A DNA stretch of 64,000 nucleotides from Abyssalbus ytuae (GTDB taxonomy: Bacteria; Bacteroidota; Bacteroidia; Flavobacteriales; Flavobacteriaceae): contig NZ_CP094358.1 of the NCBI RefSeq assembly GCF_022807975.1, positions 3,224,001 through 3,288,000 on the forward strand. The letters are read 5' to 3'. Position numbers and translations under genes: made by a program. The notes beneath the pieces are model-generated. The model was not told the origin of the DNA and did not search any database. It saw nothing but the letters and a program-made list of their open reading frames with translations. Position 1 is the stretch's first letter. Each line of letters starts with the position of its first letter. Below, in pieces: positions 18,113-24,575 of the stretch.

Positions 18113-18576
18113 ATATCATTTTTATCATCATAATTTATTCCCGGTGGGTTAAAAAGCCCCCAGCGATCAATTATATAATTCCATTGGTCAAACCCTGCAA
18201 CCCATTTTGCGAAAAGTATTCTGAATTCTTCAATGGCATTTCTTAACAAGTCCAGATATTCCGGTTCGGAAAACCCAAAAGCTTTCAGTGCAGAGGTATA
18301 AGTAAGTAAATCCCTTGCAGCTTTTCTTATAATCGCAGCATTTTCCATTCTTAAATCATATAAGTCTCCTGCTTCGGCACCCGCTATTTTGGCACATATT
18401 AAACCTGAATCGACGGTAAGATAGTGTGCATAACTACCAATCAATTCTTCATCACGAGGAATGATTTCTGCAATTTTTTTACTTAAAATCATAATCTCCC
18501 AGCCTTTTTGGTAAAGAGGCATTTTTTGTATTTCATCCTGACTTTTAAAGTCGTCTTCATCGTTATACATGCTCAA
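18109..18576 (-). CDS. Hypothetical helical protein coupled to an MFS transporter
   Basis: 155 aa, highly helical and acidic at both ends. The middle (LYQKGWEIMILSKKIAEII, then AKIAGAEAGDLYDLRMENA, then LLTYTSALKAFGF) looks like a four-helix arrangement reminiscent of the small four-helix-bundle / S23 proteins, but I cannot assign it firmly. No signal peptide or membrane segment. Its start codon overlaps the last bases of the MFS gene by 14 bases, so the two are translationally coupled and probably functionally linked. Flavobacterial relatives with the same pairing would be expected; function unknown. Confidence 0.6.
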   Translation of the reverse strand: MSMYNDEDDFKSQDEIQKMPLYQKGWEIMILSKKIAEIIPRDEELIGSYAHYLTVDSGLICAKIAGAEAGDLYDLRMENAAIIRKAARDLLTYTSALKAFGFSEPEYLDLLRNAIEEFRILFAKWVAGFDQWNYIIDRWGLFNPPGINYDDKNDI

Positions 18577-19780
18577 TGTTTTTTTTGTTTAAATATAAGC
18601 ATAGTAAATAACCTGTCATAGCTAAAAGTCCCATAATGAGCCAATTAATACTATATCCATAATGTTCTATAATATATAATCCGGTTTTGGAAGCCAAAAT
18701 ATGAGCAAGAGAAAAAGACATAGTATAAGCCCCCATATAGTCGCCTGCTCTTCCTAATTTTGATCTTTTCATGGCATATTCATTTCCAAAAGGAAAACCG
18801 TACATCTCTGAAATAGATAAAAGTATAACACTTATTACCAATATGCCTACCCATCCTTCAAAAAGCATTATAAAATAACCGGCAGCAAGAAGTATTAAGC
18901 TAAACGCCACAATTTTAAGACTACCTATTTTTAATCTTTCTGCATGGTGCACCAAAGGCATTTCCGTTAAAAACACAATAGCCCCGTTTAATGATAAAAG
19001 TAAACCAGTTTCAAATTCACTTAATTTATAGGCATCTGCATGGTATAAAGGGACAGTTGTAAAAATTTGGAAAAATGTAAGAGCCATTAAAAAAGATACT
19101 ATTATAAACATTATAAAATGCTTGTCTTTTAAAACGGAATTAAATTTTTTATCAACCTTCTCTTCATCCAGTTCTTCTATGGAATAGGGTGATTGTTTTT
19201 CTTTTACCAGCATTGCAAAAATCAGAATGGATATAATACAAGTAGAGCCGTCAACAAAAAACAAGCCTCCATACCCCATGGAAATAATAATTAAACCACC
19301 TAAACCCGGCCCTACTGAAAACCCCAGGTTAATGGCTAATCTGACAAGGGTTAAAGCACGGGTCCTGTTTTCTGGTTTTGCATAGGTATTGAGTGATACG
19401 AACATGGCAGGCCTGAACATATCAGCTATACTCATAATAGAAAAAATACCAATGCAAAATCCCCAGAATGTACGTATATATTTGAGTCCGAAAAACATTA
19501 TTCCACTTACAAACAGACTAAATACCATTACTTTATAAAAGCCGAATTTATCGGTAAGTTTACCCCCCAGCCAGGAACCTGCCAGGGAACCGAGACCAAA
19601 AAATATCATGATAGTTCCCACGTCTTCAAGGCTAAAGTTAATATCCTCTTTAAGATATTTTGTGAGAAAAGGGAGAACCATAGTACCTGCCCTGTTTATA
19701 AGAGTAACAAAGGCAAGTATCCATATTTCTTTTGAAAATCCTTTAAAAGAAGAAATGTAGCTATTGTAAATTTTTTTCAT
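18563..19780 (-). CDS. Major facilitator superfamily transporter
   Basis: 405 aa with twelve predicted membrane helices in two halves. The first half has GSLAGSWLGGKLTDKFGFYK, the MFS loop 2-3 signature (GxxxDrxGrr-like), and LVRLAINLGFSVGPGLGGL, an antiporter-like motif C segment typical of drug/proton exporters. A charged central loop near residues 190-210 (KEKQSPYSIEELDEEK) separates the halves. Substrate unknown. The 5' leader is about 160 bases and contains a cysteine-rich short ORF and an intrinsic terminator, which suggests attenuation. The downstream helical-protein gene overlaps its stop codon. Confidence 0.88.
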   Translation of the reverse strand: MKKIYNSYISSFKGFSKEIWILAFVTLINRAGTMVLPFLTKYLKEDINFSLEDVGTIMIFFGLGSLAGSWLGGKLTDKFGFYKVMVFSLFVSGIMFFGLKYIRTFWGFCIGIFSIMSIADMFRPAMFVSLNTYAKPENRTRALTLVRLAINLGFSVGPGLGGLIIISMGYGGLFFVDGSTCIISILIFAMLVKEKQSPYSIEELDEEKVDKKFNSVLKDKHFIMFIIVSFLMALTFFQIFTTVPLYHADAYKLSEFETGLLLSLNGAIVFLTEMPLVHHAERLKIGSLKIVAFSLILLAAGYFIMLFEGWVGILVISVILLSISEMYGFPFGNEYAMKRSKLGRAGDYMGAYTMSFSLAHILASKTGLYIIEHYGYSINWLIMGLLAMTGYLLCLYLNKKNIEHV

Positions 19781-19800
19781 GATTGGTTTGGTTAAATAAA

Positions 19801-19825
19801 AAGCCCGGCAAATTTTGCCGGGCTT
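19801..19825 (-). terminator. Attenuator-like terminator in the MFS leader
   Basis: Perfect 11-bp GC-rich stem AAGCCCGGCAA / TTGCCGGGCTT with a 3-base loop. The T-rich tail (GGGCTTTTTATTTA) is on the minus strand, so it stops transcription heading into the MFS gene, 20 bases before that start codon. No minus-strand gene other than a short leader ORF lies upstream. Confidence 0.8.
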
Positions 19826-19849
19826 ATAAATATCTTATATCATTCAATA

Positions 19850-19927
19850 TCAAAACATACATAAGCACCAACAACTATTTAACGATGTTGATTTTAAACA
19901 CTTATTATATGTAATGACCTGAATCAT
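19850..19927 (-). CDS. Candidate cysteine-rich leader peptide (25 aa)
   Basis: An ATG-initiated 25-codon frame preceded by A-rich sequence (AAAGAATAGAAA). It begins MIQVITYNK and ends with SCWCLCMF, holding four cysteines, three of them in the last seven residues, then stops 25 bases before an intrinsic terminator and 70 bases before the MFS start codon. A candidate promoter box lies 22 bases upstream of its ATG. This is the arrangement of a transcription-attenuation leader sensing charged Cys-tRNA or a ribosome stall. It may also be a chance frame within a small RNA; there is no conservation evidence here. Confidence 0.4.
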   Translation of the reverse strand: MIQVITYNKCLKSTSLNSCWCLCMF

Positions 19928-19948
19928 TTTCTATTCTTTATTTACAGG

Positions 19949-19956
19949 CAAATCTA
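19949..19956 (-). promoter_or_regulatory. Candidate -7 box of the MFS leader transcript (TAGATTTG)
   Basis: Exact TAnnTTTG on the minus strand. Transcription would begin near 19942, giving a leader that contains the short ORF and the terminator. It overlaps, back to back, the candidate promoter of the DUF1684 gene. No clear -33 element. Confidence 0.4.
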
Positions 19957-19976
19957 TATAAAAAATCCTTAAGTTG

Positions 19977-19984
19977 TATTTTTG
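19977..19984 (+). promoter_or_regulatory. Candidate -7 box of the DUF1684 gene (TATTTTTG)
   Basis: Exact TAnnTTTG, 45 bases before the start codon of the DUF1684 lipoprotein gene. No clear -33 element. Confidence 0.35.
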
Positions 19985-20029
19985 TCACGTAATTAAATTT
20001 TTAAATTAAATACTTAAAAGCTAAAGTAT

Positions 20030-20677
20030 ATGAAATACCTGTTATTTTTCTTTTTATTTTTTTTATCAGGATGCAGGAGTGATAAGAAATATCATGACGA
20101 GGATAAAGAAATAGTCGTAAAAAAGAATGACAGTGCAGATTATTTTTCGCAAATACAAAACTTCAGAAAGAAAATAAATGAGGAATTTATAAACCCTGAA
20201 AAATCTCCTTTAACTGAAGAAGATTTAAAAACATTTAAGGGGTTAAAGTTTTTTCCTCCTGATTCTTTGTTTAAAGTAGAAGCAAGGTTTGTAAGGACTG
20301 ATAATGAAAAACCTTTTTTTATGCTGACTACCACAACCAGAACACCGGTATATACCAAATTTGGTGAACTTCAATTTATGTTATCAGGTAACAATTACAC
20401 CTTAAACTTGTATCAGAATACCGAGATTATTTTAACCAGGGGTTATGAAGATTATTTGTTTTTGCCTTTCACTGATCTTACGAATGGTGAAGAGACTTAT
20501 GGAGGGGGCAGGTATATTGATATGAGGATTCCTGAAGGAAATACAGTTATAATTGATTTTAATAAGGCTTATAATCCTTATTGTGCTTATAATAAAAAAT
20601 ATTCCTGTCCACTAGTTCCTTCTGAAAATAATCTTGATATTGAAATAAGGGCAGGGGTGAAAAAGTTTAAAAAATAA
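20030..20677 (+). CDS. DUF1684 family lipoprotein
   Basis: 215 aa. Lipoprotein signal MKYLLFFFLFFLSGC with Cys15. The body fits DUF1684: SPLTEEDLKTFKGLKFFPP, a beta-rich centre with MLTTTTRTPVYTKFGEL, and the characteristic ending FNKAYNPYCAYNKKYSCPL followed by PSENNLDIEIRAGVKKF. The conserved Tyr/Cys/Pro cluster resembles a small binding site, but no activity is known to me for the family. It is divergent from the MFS gene across a 249-base region with overlapping candidate promoters, and convergent with the porin gene across a shared terminator. Confidence 0.9.
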   Translation: MKYLLFFFLFFLSGCRSDKKYHDEDKEIVVKKNDSADYFSQIQNFRKKINEEFINPEKSPLTEEDLKTFKGLKFFPPDSLFKVEARFVRTDNEKPFFMLTTTTRTPVYTKFGELQFMLSGNNYTLNLYQNTEIILTRGYEDYLFLPFTDLTNGEETYGGGRYIDMRIPEGNTVIIDFNKAYNPYCAYNKKYSCPLVPSENNLDIEIRAGVKKFKK

Positions 20678-20748
20678 CCTTTAAATATTATTTGTTGCCA
20701 AAATTTTATAAAAGGCAAGGATTTACCTGTACCTAAGTAATAAAAAAA

Positions 20749-20769
20749 CCCGATGGAGCCACCACCGGG
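20749..20769 (-). terminator. Terminator of the glnK-amt-porin operon
   Basis: Stem CCCG.TGG / CCA.CGGG (eight pairs with one mismatch) around an AGCCA loop, followed on the minus strand by seven T. It lies about 60 bases after the porin stop codon and faces the convergent DUF1684 gene. Confidence 0.75.
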
Positions 20770-20827
20770 TAAGGTAACCTAAAGTTACATTTTAGAACGA
20801 GTAAACGGCTACTCTTTAATATTTTTA

Positions 20828-21877
20828 TTAGAACGAATAAATTGCTGCAATTAAAAATGAAGCTAAACTTTTGGTAGGTTCCAGATCGCTATCAGCAAAT
20901 CCTTCTTCCGAGAGACTGTCCAATCTAAGTTCCGGTTTAATGATTAAATTATCTATCGAATAACTTCCTGTAAGGGTTAAGGCAATAACACTTTCGTCTG
21001 CGGCTATGTTGCCAACAGGTCCTCCATCTTCCAGATGTTGAAAATATTCACCTCTAAGACCCAATGAAAAGCTCTCGGTAGCTTTGTATTGAGGATATAA
21101 AGCAGCACCGTAAAAACCAATCCCGTCATTATCCTGATAGGCAGCATTTATGCCCAGGTAAAAGTCTTCGGTAAGGTCAAATCCTCCTGTATAATCTATT
21201 TCAAAGCCCAGCCCTGTTCCATCATCATAATAGAAATTTAAGTACTGACCTTTGTAGCCAAGCTGAGCACCGGCAGAGTAAGATCCGGTTAAATTGTTAT
21301 TAGTATCAGTAATATTCATAAAAGCCACCATCAAGCTGAAATCATCAGATAATCCAAAATCGGCTTTTAATCCTACGTGAGAAAAAGGACCATATGAAAA
21401 CATATATGAAGTACTATAATTAAAGTTTGCAGCAGGTGCAATTACTTCATACCCCAGGTAGGTATTAAATCTACCCATTGTAAGTGTTGTTGATTCACTA
21501 ACATTCCAGTATGCATAAAGCTGGTTGATATTATAACCACCTGTAGCAGCATCGCCTCTGGGACCAAAAACAACATCTGCCACGGCTCCTACTTTTTCTC
21601 CTTCATAACTGGCAATTATGTTGGCCATGCCTAAAGCAAAGCCTGTTTCGTCAGCAAAAGATGTTAATGGAGTTTGCGCTATGGGGCCATCTCCCAAATC
21701 AAATACAGCCTCATCGGTTGAGGTTAAGTTTGTTTTATAATAAGCGTCAACACTCCCGCTGATTGAAACTTTTTTGTTTCCTTCTGTTTCTTCTTGTGAA
21801 TATACAGTAATTCCCATAAGCATTATAGCCAGGAATAATGTTCTTTTTGAAAATTTATGTTGAATATTTGTTTTCAT
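20828..21877 (-). CDS. Outer-membrane beta-barrel porin of the ammonium operon
   Basis: 349 aa from the preferred ATG (MKTNIQHKFSKRTLF); an ATG four codons earlier is also possible. A signal peptide ends near VYSQ. The mature protein is a strand-rich barrel with repeated aromatic girdles (SGSVDAYYKTNL, INQLYAYWNVSESTTLTMGRFN, FNYSTSYMFSYGPFSHVG) and an aromatic C-terminal strand (SFLIAAIYSF). It resembles the BBP2/OprB-like porins. It sits last in glnK-amt-porin, 104 bases after amt, so it probably supplies the outer-membrane route for ammonium or small nitrogen compounds under nitrogen limitation. That link is inferred from position. Confidence 0.8.
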   Translation of the reverse strand: MKTNIQHKFSKRTLFLAIMLMGITVYSQEETEGNKKVSISGSVDAYYKTNLTSTDEAVFDLGDGPIAQTPLTSFADETGFALGMANIIASYEGEKVGAVADVVFGPRGDAATGGYNINQLYAYWNVSESTTLTMGRFNTYLGYEVIAPAANFNYSTSYMFSYGPFSHVGLKADFGLSDDFSLMVAFMNITDTNNNLTGSYSAGAQLGYKGQYLNFYYDDGTGLGFEIDYTGGFDLTEDFYLGINAAYQDNDGIGFYGAALYPQYKATESFSLGLRGEYFQHLEDGGPVGNIAADESVIALTLTGSYSIDNLIIKPELRLDSLSEEGFADSDLEPTKSLASFLIAAIYSF

Positions 21878-21923
21878 ATTTAAATACATTTTTAAATTTT
21901 GGGTTGTTTGAGATTCGGGTATT

Positions 21924-21952
21924 CAAAGCATCAGATAATTTCCAATGCTTTG
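21924..21952. other. Intercistronic hairpin between amt and the porin gene
   Basis: 8-bp stem CAAAGCAT / ATGCTTTG with a 13-base loop and no T-run, so it is more likely an RNA processing or stability element than a terminator. Confidence 0.4.
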
Positions 21953-21981
21953 ACTCCCCTTGATAAATAACTAACTATTAA

Positions 21982-23241
21982 TTAATGTTGGTTTAACCTG
22001 AAATCAGGATAAGCTGATCCGTCATGTTCTGAGTTATCAAGACCATCAATTTCTTCTTCTTTGGTAACCCGTAATCCAAGAGTTTTCTTTAATATAAATA
22101 ACACTATAAAAGAGGTTATTAAAGCCCATAATCCGATACCAAAAACGCCTGCTGCCTGTGCTCCTAATTGTGTAAATCCGCCGCCATAAAAAAGTCCGGC
22201 ATTTACTAATTGTGTAGTTCCATCTTCAAGGGTTTCCATGGAGCCCAAGGCAAAGAGTCCTACCAGTAAGGTGCCTACTGCACCACAAACACCATGAACA
22301 GAAATAGCTCCTACCGGATCGTCTATTTTTAATTTCTTATCAATAAATTCAATAGAGAAAACTACAATTAATCCTGAAATTGCACCAATGGCAATGGCAC
22401 CAAAATTATCTACAGCTGCACAACCAGCAGTGATACCTACAAGTCCTGCCAAAGCACCATTCAAACTCATTGATACTTCAGGTTTTCCATATCTTATCCA
22501 GCTGGTAAACAATGCTACCATAGCACCGGCAGCAGCTGCAAGATTGGTAGTAATTACAATACCGGCAACGGCGTTGGCATTATCTCCTGAAATAGCTAAT
22601 TGTGAACCGGGATTAAACCCAAACCATCCCAGCCAAAGAATAAATACCCCTAATGCTCCATACATCATATTATGTCCGGGAATAGCCTGTGATTTTCCAT
22701 CAATATATTTACCTATACGGGGCCCCACAAGATAAGCAGCTACCAATGCAGCCCAACCACCAACGGAGTGTACTACTGTTGATCCGGCAAAATCAATAAA
22801 TCCTAGATCGGTCAGCCAACCGTCTCCCTGCCATACCCAATGTCCTGAAACAGGGTAAATTAGTACGGTCATTAATAAAGAAAAAATAAGGTAAGTAGAA
22901 AATTTTGTTCTTTCAGCTATTGCACCCGATACAATTGTTGCTGCCGTGGCAGCAAATACCGTTTGAAAGAAAAGATTGTGCATATCTTCTTTAACATTGT
23001 AAAACAAAGAGGGTGAGCCCAGGAAATTGCCTATATCTTCACCATACATTAAAGTATAACCAATAAGCCAAAACCCTATTGAACCAATACATAAATCCAT
23101 AAGGTTTTTCATGACTATGTTTATTGTATTTTTTGATCTGGTAAAACCTGATTCTACCAATGTAAATCCTGCCTGCATAAAAAACACCAGTATACCTGCT
23201 ATGAGGATCCACATTAAATCTAATACCGCGTTTGCTTCCAT
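21982..23241 (-). CDS. amt: Ammonium transporter
   Basis: 419 aa with eleven membrane helices. It conducts NH4+/NH3 into the cell under nitrogen limitation. Family landmarks are SGAIAERTKFSTYLIFS, the first pore region with HSVGGWAALVAAYLVGPR, FNPGSQLAISGDNANA, and SVHGVCGAVGTLLVG with the second conserved pore histidine. The short cytoplasmic tail (TKEEEIDGLDNSEHDGSAYP) contains the DNSEHD-like segment typical of bacterial Amt proteins. It follows glnK by 50 bases in the same operon, the usual pairing in which GlnK plugs the channel when nitrogen is plentiful. Confidence 0.96.
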   Translation of the reverse strand: MEANAVLDLMWILIAGILVFFMQAGFTLVESGFTRSKNTINIVMKNLMDLCIGSIGFWLIGYTLMYGEDIGNFLGSPSLFYNVKEDMHNLFFQTVFAATAATIVSGAIAERTKFSTYLIFSLLMTVLIYPVSGHWVWQGDGWLTDLGFIDFAGSTVVHSVGGWAALVAAYLVGPRIGKYIDGKSQAIPGHNMMYGALGVFILWLGWFGFNPGSQLAISGDNANAVAGIVITTNLAAAAGAMVALFTSWIRYGKPEVSMSLNGALAGLVGITAGCAAVDNFGAIAIGAISGLIVVFSIEFIDKKLKIDDPVGAISVHGVCGAVGTLLVGLFALGSMETLEDGTTQLVNAGLFYGGGFTQLGAQAAGVFGIGLWALITSFIVLFILKKTLGLRVTKEEEIDGLDNSEHDGSAYPDFRLNQH

Positions 23242-23291
23242 AATTTATTTTGTTTATTTAAGTAGTTTGTTTTTAGTTTTTAATGTTTTTG

Positions 23292-23630
23292 TTATTTAAG
23301 TGATTCGGTGCCTTTTTCCCTGGTTCTTATACGGTAGGCTTCATCAACGGGAGATACAAATATTTTTCCATCACCTACATTACCGGAATAAGCAGATTTC
23401 AAAAGTGCCTCAATAGTACGGTCTAAAAATTCGTCGGAAACGACGATTGACAGGAATCTTCTCTGAATGTCGGCAGTACTGTAACTGACACCTCTGTAAA
23501 CGTGTCCTTTTTTTTCATTACCCACTCCCGTAACATCCCAGTAACTAAAAAAGTTAACTTCAATTTGATGTAATGCATCTCTCACATCCTCAAACTTTGA
23601 TTTACGAATAATAGCTTCAATTTTCTTCAT
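23292..23630 (-). CDS. glnK: P-II family nitrogen regulator with an unusual T-loop
   Basis: 112 aa from the family-typical start MKKIEAIIRKSKFEDV; an in-frame ATG seven codons earlier exists. P-II proteins sense 2-oxoglutarate and ATP/ADP and gate Amt. The C-terminal VGDGKIFVSPVDEAYRIRTRE matches the nucleotide-binding loop, and the body fits the ferredoxin-like fold. The T-loop differs from enteric GlnB: it reads VTGVGNEKKGHVYRGVSY rather than GFGRQKGHTELYRGAEY, keeping the Tyr of the uridylylation site (HVYRG) but altering the rest. Position before amt makes GlnK-like function likely. Whether the tyrosine is modified is unknown. Confidence 0.92.
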   Translation of the reverse strand: MKKIEAIIRKSKFEDVRDALHQIEVNFFSYWDVTGVGNEKKGHVYRGVSYSTADIQRRFLSIVVSDEFLDRTIEALLKSAYSGNVGDGKIFVSPVDEAYRIRTREKGTESLK

Positions 23631-23670
23631 ATTTAATTGATTTGTTTTCATAAAGCTATGTTAAAAAAGG

Positions 23671-23692
23671 TTTTACCCCAAAAAAAAAGGGG
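23671..23692. promoter_or_regulatory. TTTTACCCC box 1 upstream of glnK
   Basis: TTTTACCCC, nine A, then GGGG: an inverted ACCCC/GGGGT pair 41-62 bases ahead of the glnK start. A second copy of the same nine bases begins exactly 52 bases further upstream. Candidate nitrogen-regulator operator or leader hairpin. Confidence 0.4.
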
Positions 23693-23722
23693 TTTGTTAC
23701 GTCATTTTTATCAAATTGTTAA

Positions 23723-23746
23723 TTTTACCCCTCAAAAAATTAAGGG
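23723..23746. promoter_or_regulatory. TTTTACCCC box 2 upstream of glnK
   Basis: Identical TTTTACCCC followed after 12 bases by GGG, on the same helical face as box 1 (52 bp, about five turns). Candidate operator. Confidence 0.4.
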
Positions 23747-23893
23747 TGTGTATTTTAATAATATTAATTTTTATGTTTTGAAAGTTAAATTCAGGAAGAA
23801 AGAACCAAATTTTAATAAATATGAAGTTTTTGCTTACAAAATGTAGTAAAATAACATTCTGTTAAGATAATTTTATAAATATAACATTTAGGC

Positions 23894-24256
23894 TTATATA
23901 GTTCTGCCAAGCCACATTCCAATAAATACTGCAGCTATACCTATCCCGATACTAAGTGTAGTGTAAATGATGAAGTTAAGTACATCCCCGTTTTTTAAAA
24001 AGATACTTTTTTCAAAGGCAAAGGTTGAAAATGTTGTAAAGCCTCCGCAAAATCCGGTAGTTAATAATAGTAACTGATTTTGGGAAAAATGATTATATTT
24101 TGCAGCTAAAGAAAGAAAAAAACCTATTAACAGGCATCCGGCAATATTTACAAGCATAGTGCCATAAGGAAAAGATGTATTTAAATATTTGCTTATTAAA
24201 TATCGCAGAGCACTTCCTATTCCACCGCCTATAAATACAAAAAGGAGTTGTTTCAT
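23894..24256 (-). CDS. crcB: Fluoride efflux channel CrcB/FluC
   Basis: 120 aa with four membrane helices. It exports fluoride as a dual-topology dimer. Landmarks: GGGIGSALRYLISKYL at the N-terminus, PYGTMLVNIAGCLLIGFF with the conserved Asn, and TTGFCGGFTTFSTFAFEKS, the GxxGGxTTFSTF signature holding the Na+ and pore threonines and phenylalanines. Only one copy is seen, consistent with a homodimer. No fluoride riboswitch is recognisable upstream; instead a degenerate tandem repeat lies there. Monocistronic. Confidence 0.95.
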   Translation of the reverse strand: MKQLLFVFIGGGIGSALRYLISKYLNTSFPYGTMLVNIAGCLLIGFFLSLAAKYNHFSQNQLLLLTTGFCGGFTTFSTFAFEKSIFLKNGDVLNFIIYTTLSIGIGIAAVFIGMWLGRTI

Positions 24257-24297
24257 TTGGAGTTATTAGTTAACATATTGCTAAAATAAAAAATTCA

Positions 24298-24431
24298 TTC
24301 CATACATTTCGAAGAACAACCTTACCACCTCGAAGGATATTCTACCCACATAGAAGCTTATTCTACGCACCTCAAAAAATATTTGACAAGCCTGAAAACT
24401 TTATTTCATATACATTAAAAACCATTTTTCA
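24298..24431. repeat. Degenerate ~22-bp tandem repeat array A
   Basis: Six successive units of 20-23 bases, for example TACCACCTCGAAGGATATTC, TACCCACATAGAAGCTTATT and TACGCACCTCAAAAAATATT. The four central units keep a strict 21-base register (TCGAAG, TCGAAG, TAGAAG, TCAAAA). The outer units are weaker. The unit plan (a CAC/GC block, then A-rich, then ATTT/ATTC) resembles array B near 39200. Confidence 0.5.
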
Positions 24432-24533
24432 GAGTTAAGAAGCTATCTAGGATAGAAATAAGCCTGTTATTTTTAAATAAAGTAATTTGGTTAAGTTGTA
24501 TAAAAGAAGGATCTAAAAAATTGTGTAAATAAA

Positions 24534-24559
24534 AAGGCTGCCTCATAAAAGGCAGCCTT
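24534..24559 (-). terminator. Terminator of pnp
   Basis: Perfect 9-bp stem AAGGCTGCC / GGCAGCCTT with an 8-base loop, followed on the minus strand by TTTTTATTT, 16 bases after the pnp stop codon. Confidence 0.9.
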
Positions 24560-24575
24560 ATATTAAGATAAAAAA

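Larger units (their letters stand above)
24257..24575. other. 319-bp non-coding region between crcB and pnp
   Basis: Holds the degenerate tandem repeat array described separately and, at its far end, the pnp terminator. The remaining sequence is AT-rich with no ORF or RNA gene I can support. Confidence 0.5.

Noticed and set aside
24257-24575. Fluoride riboswitch ahead of crcB
   Set aside because: The conserved fluoride-riboswitch core is not recognisable on the minus strand; only the tandem repeat and AT-rich DNA are seen.
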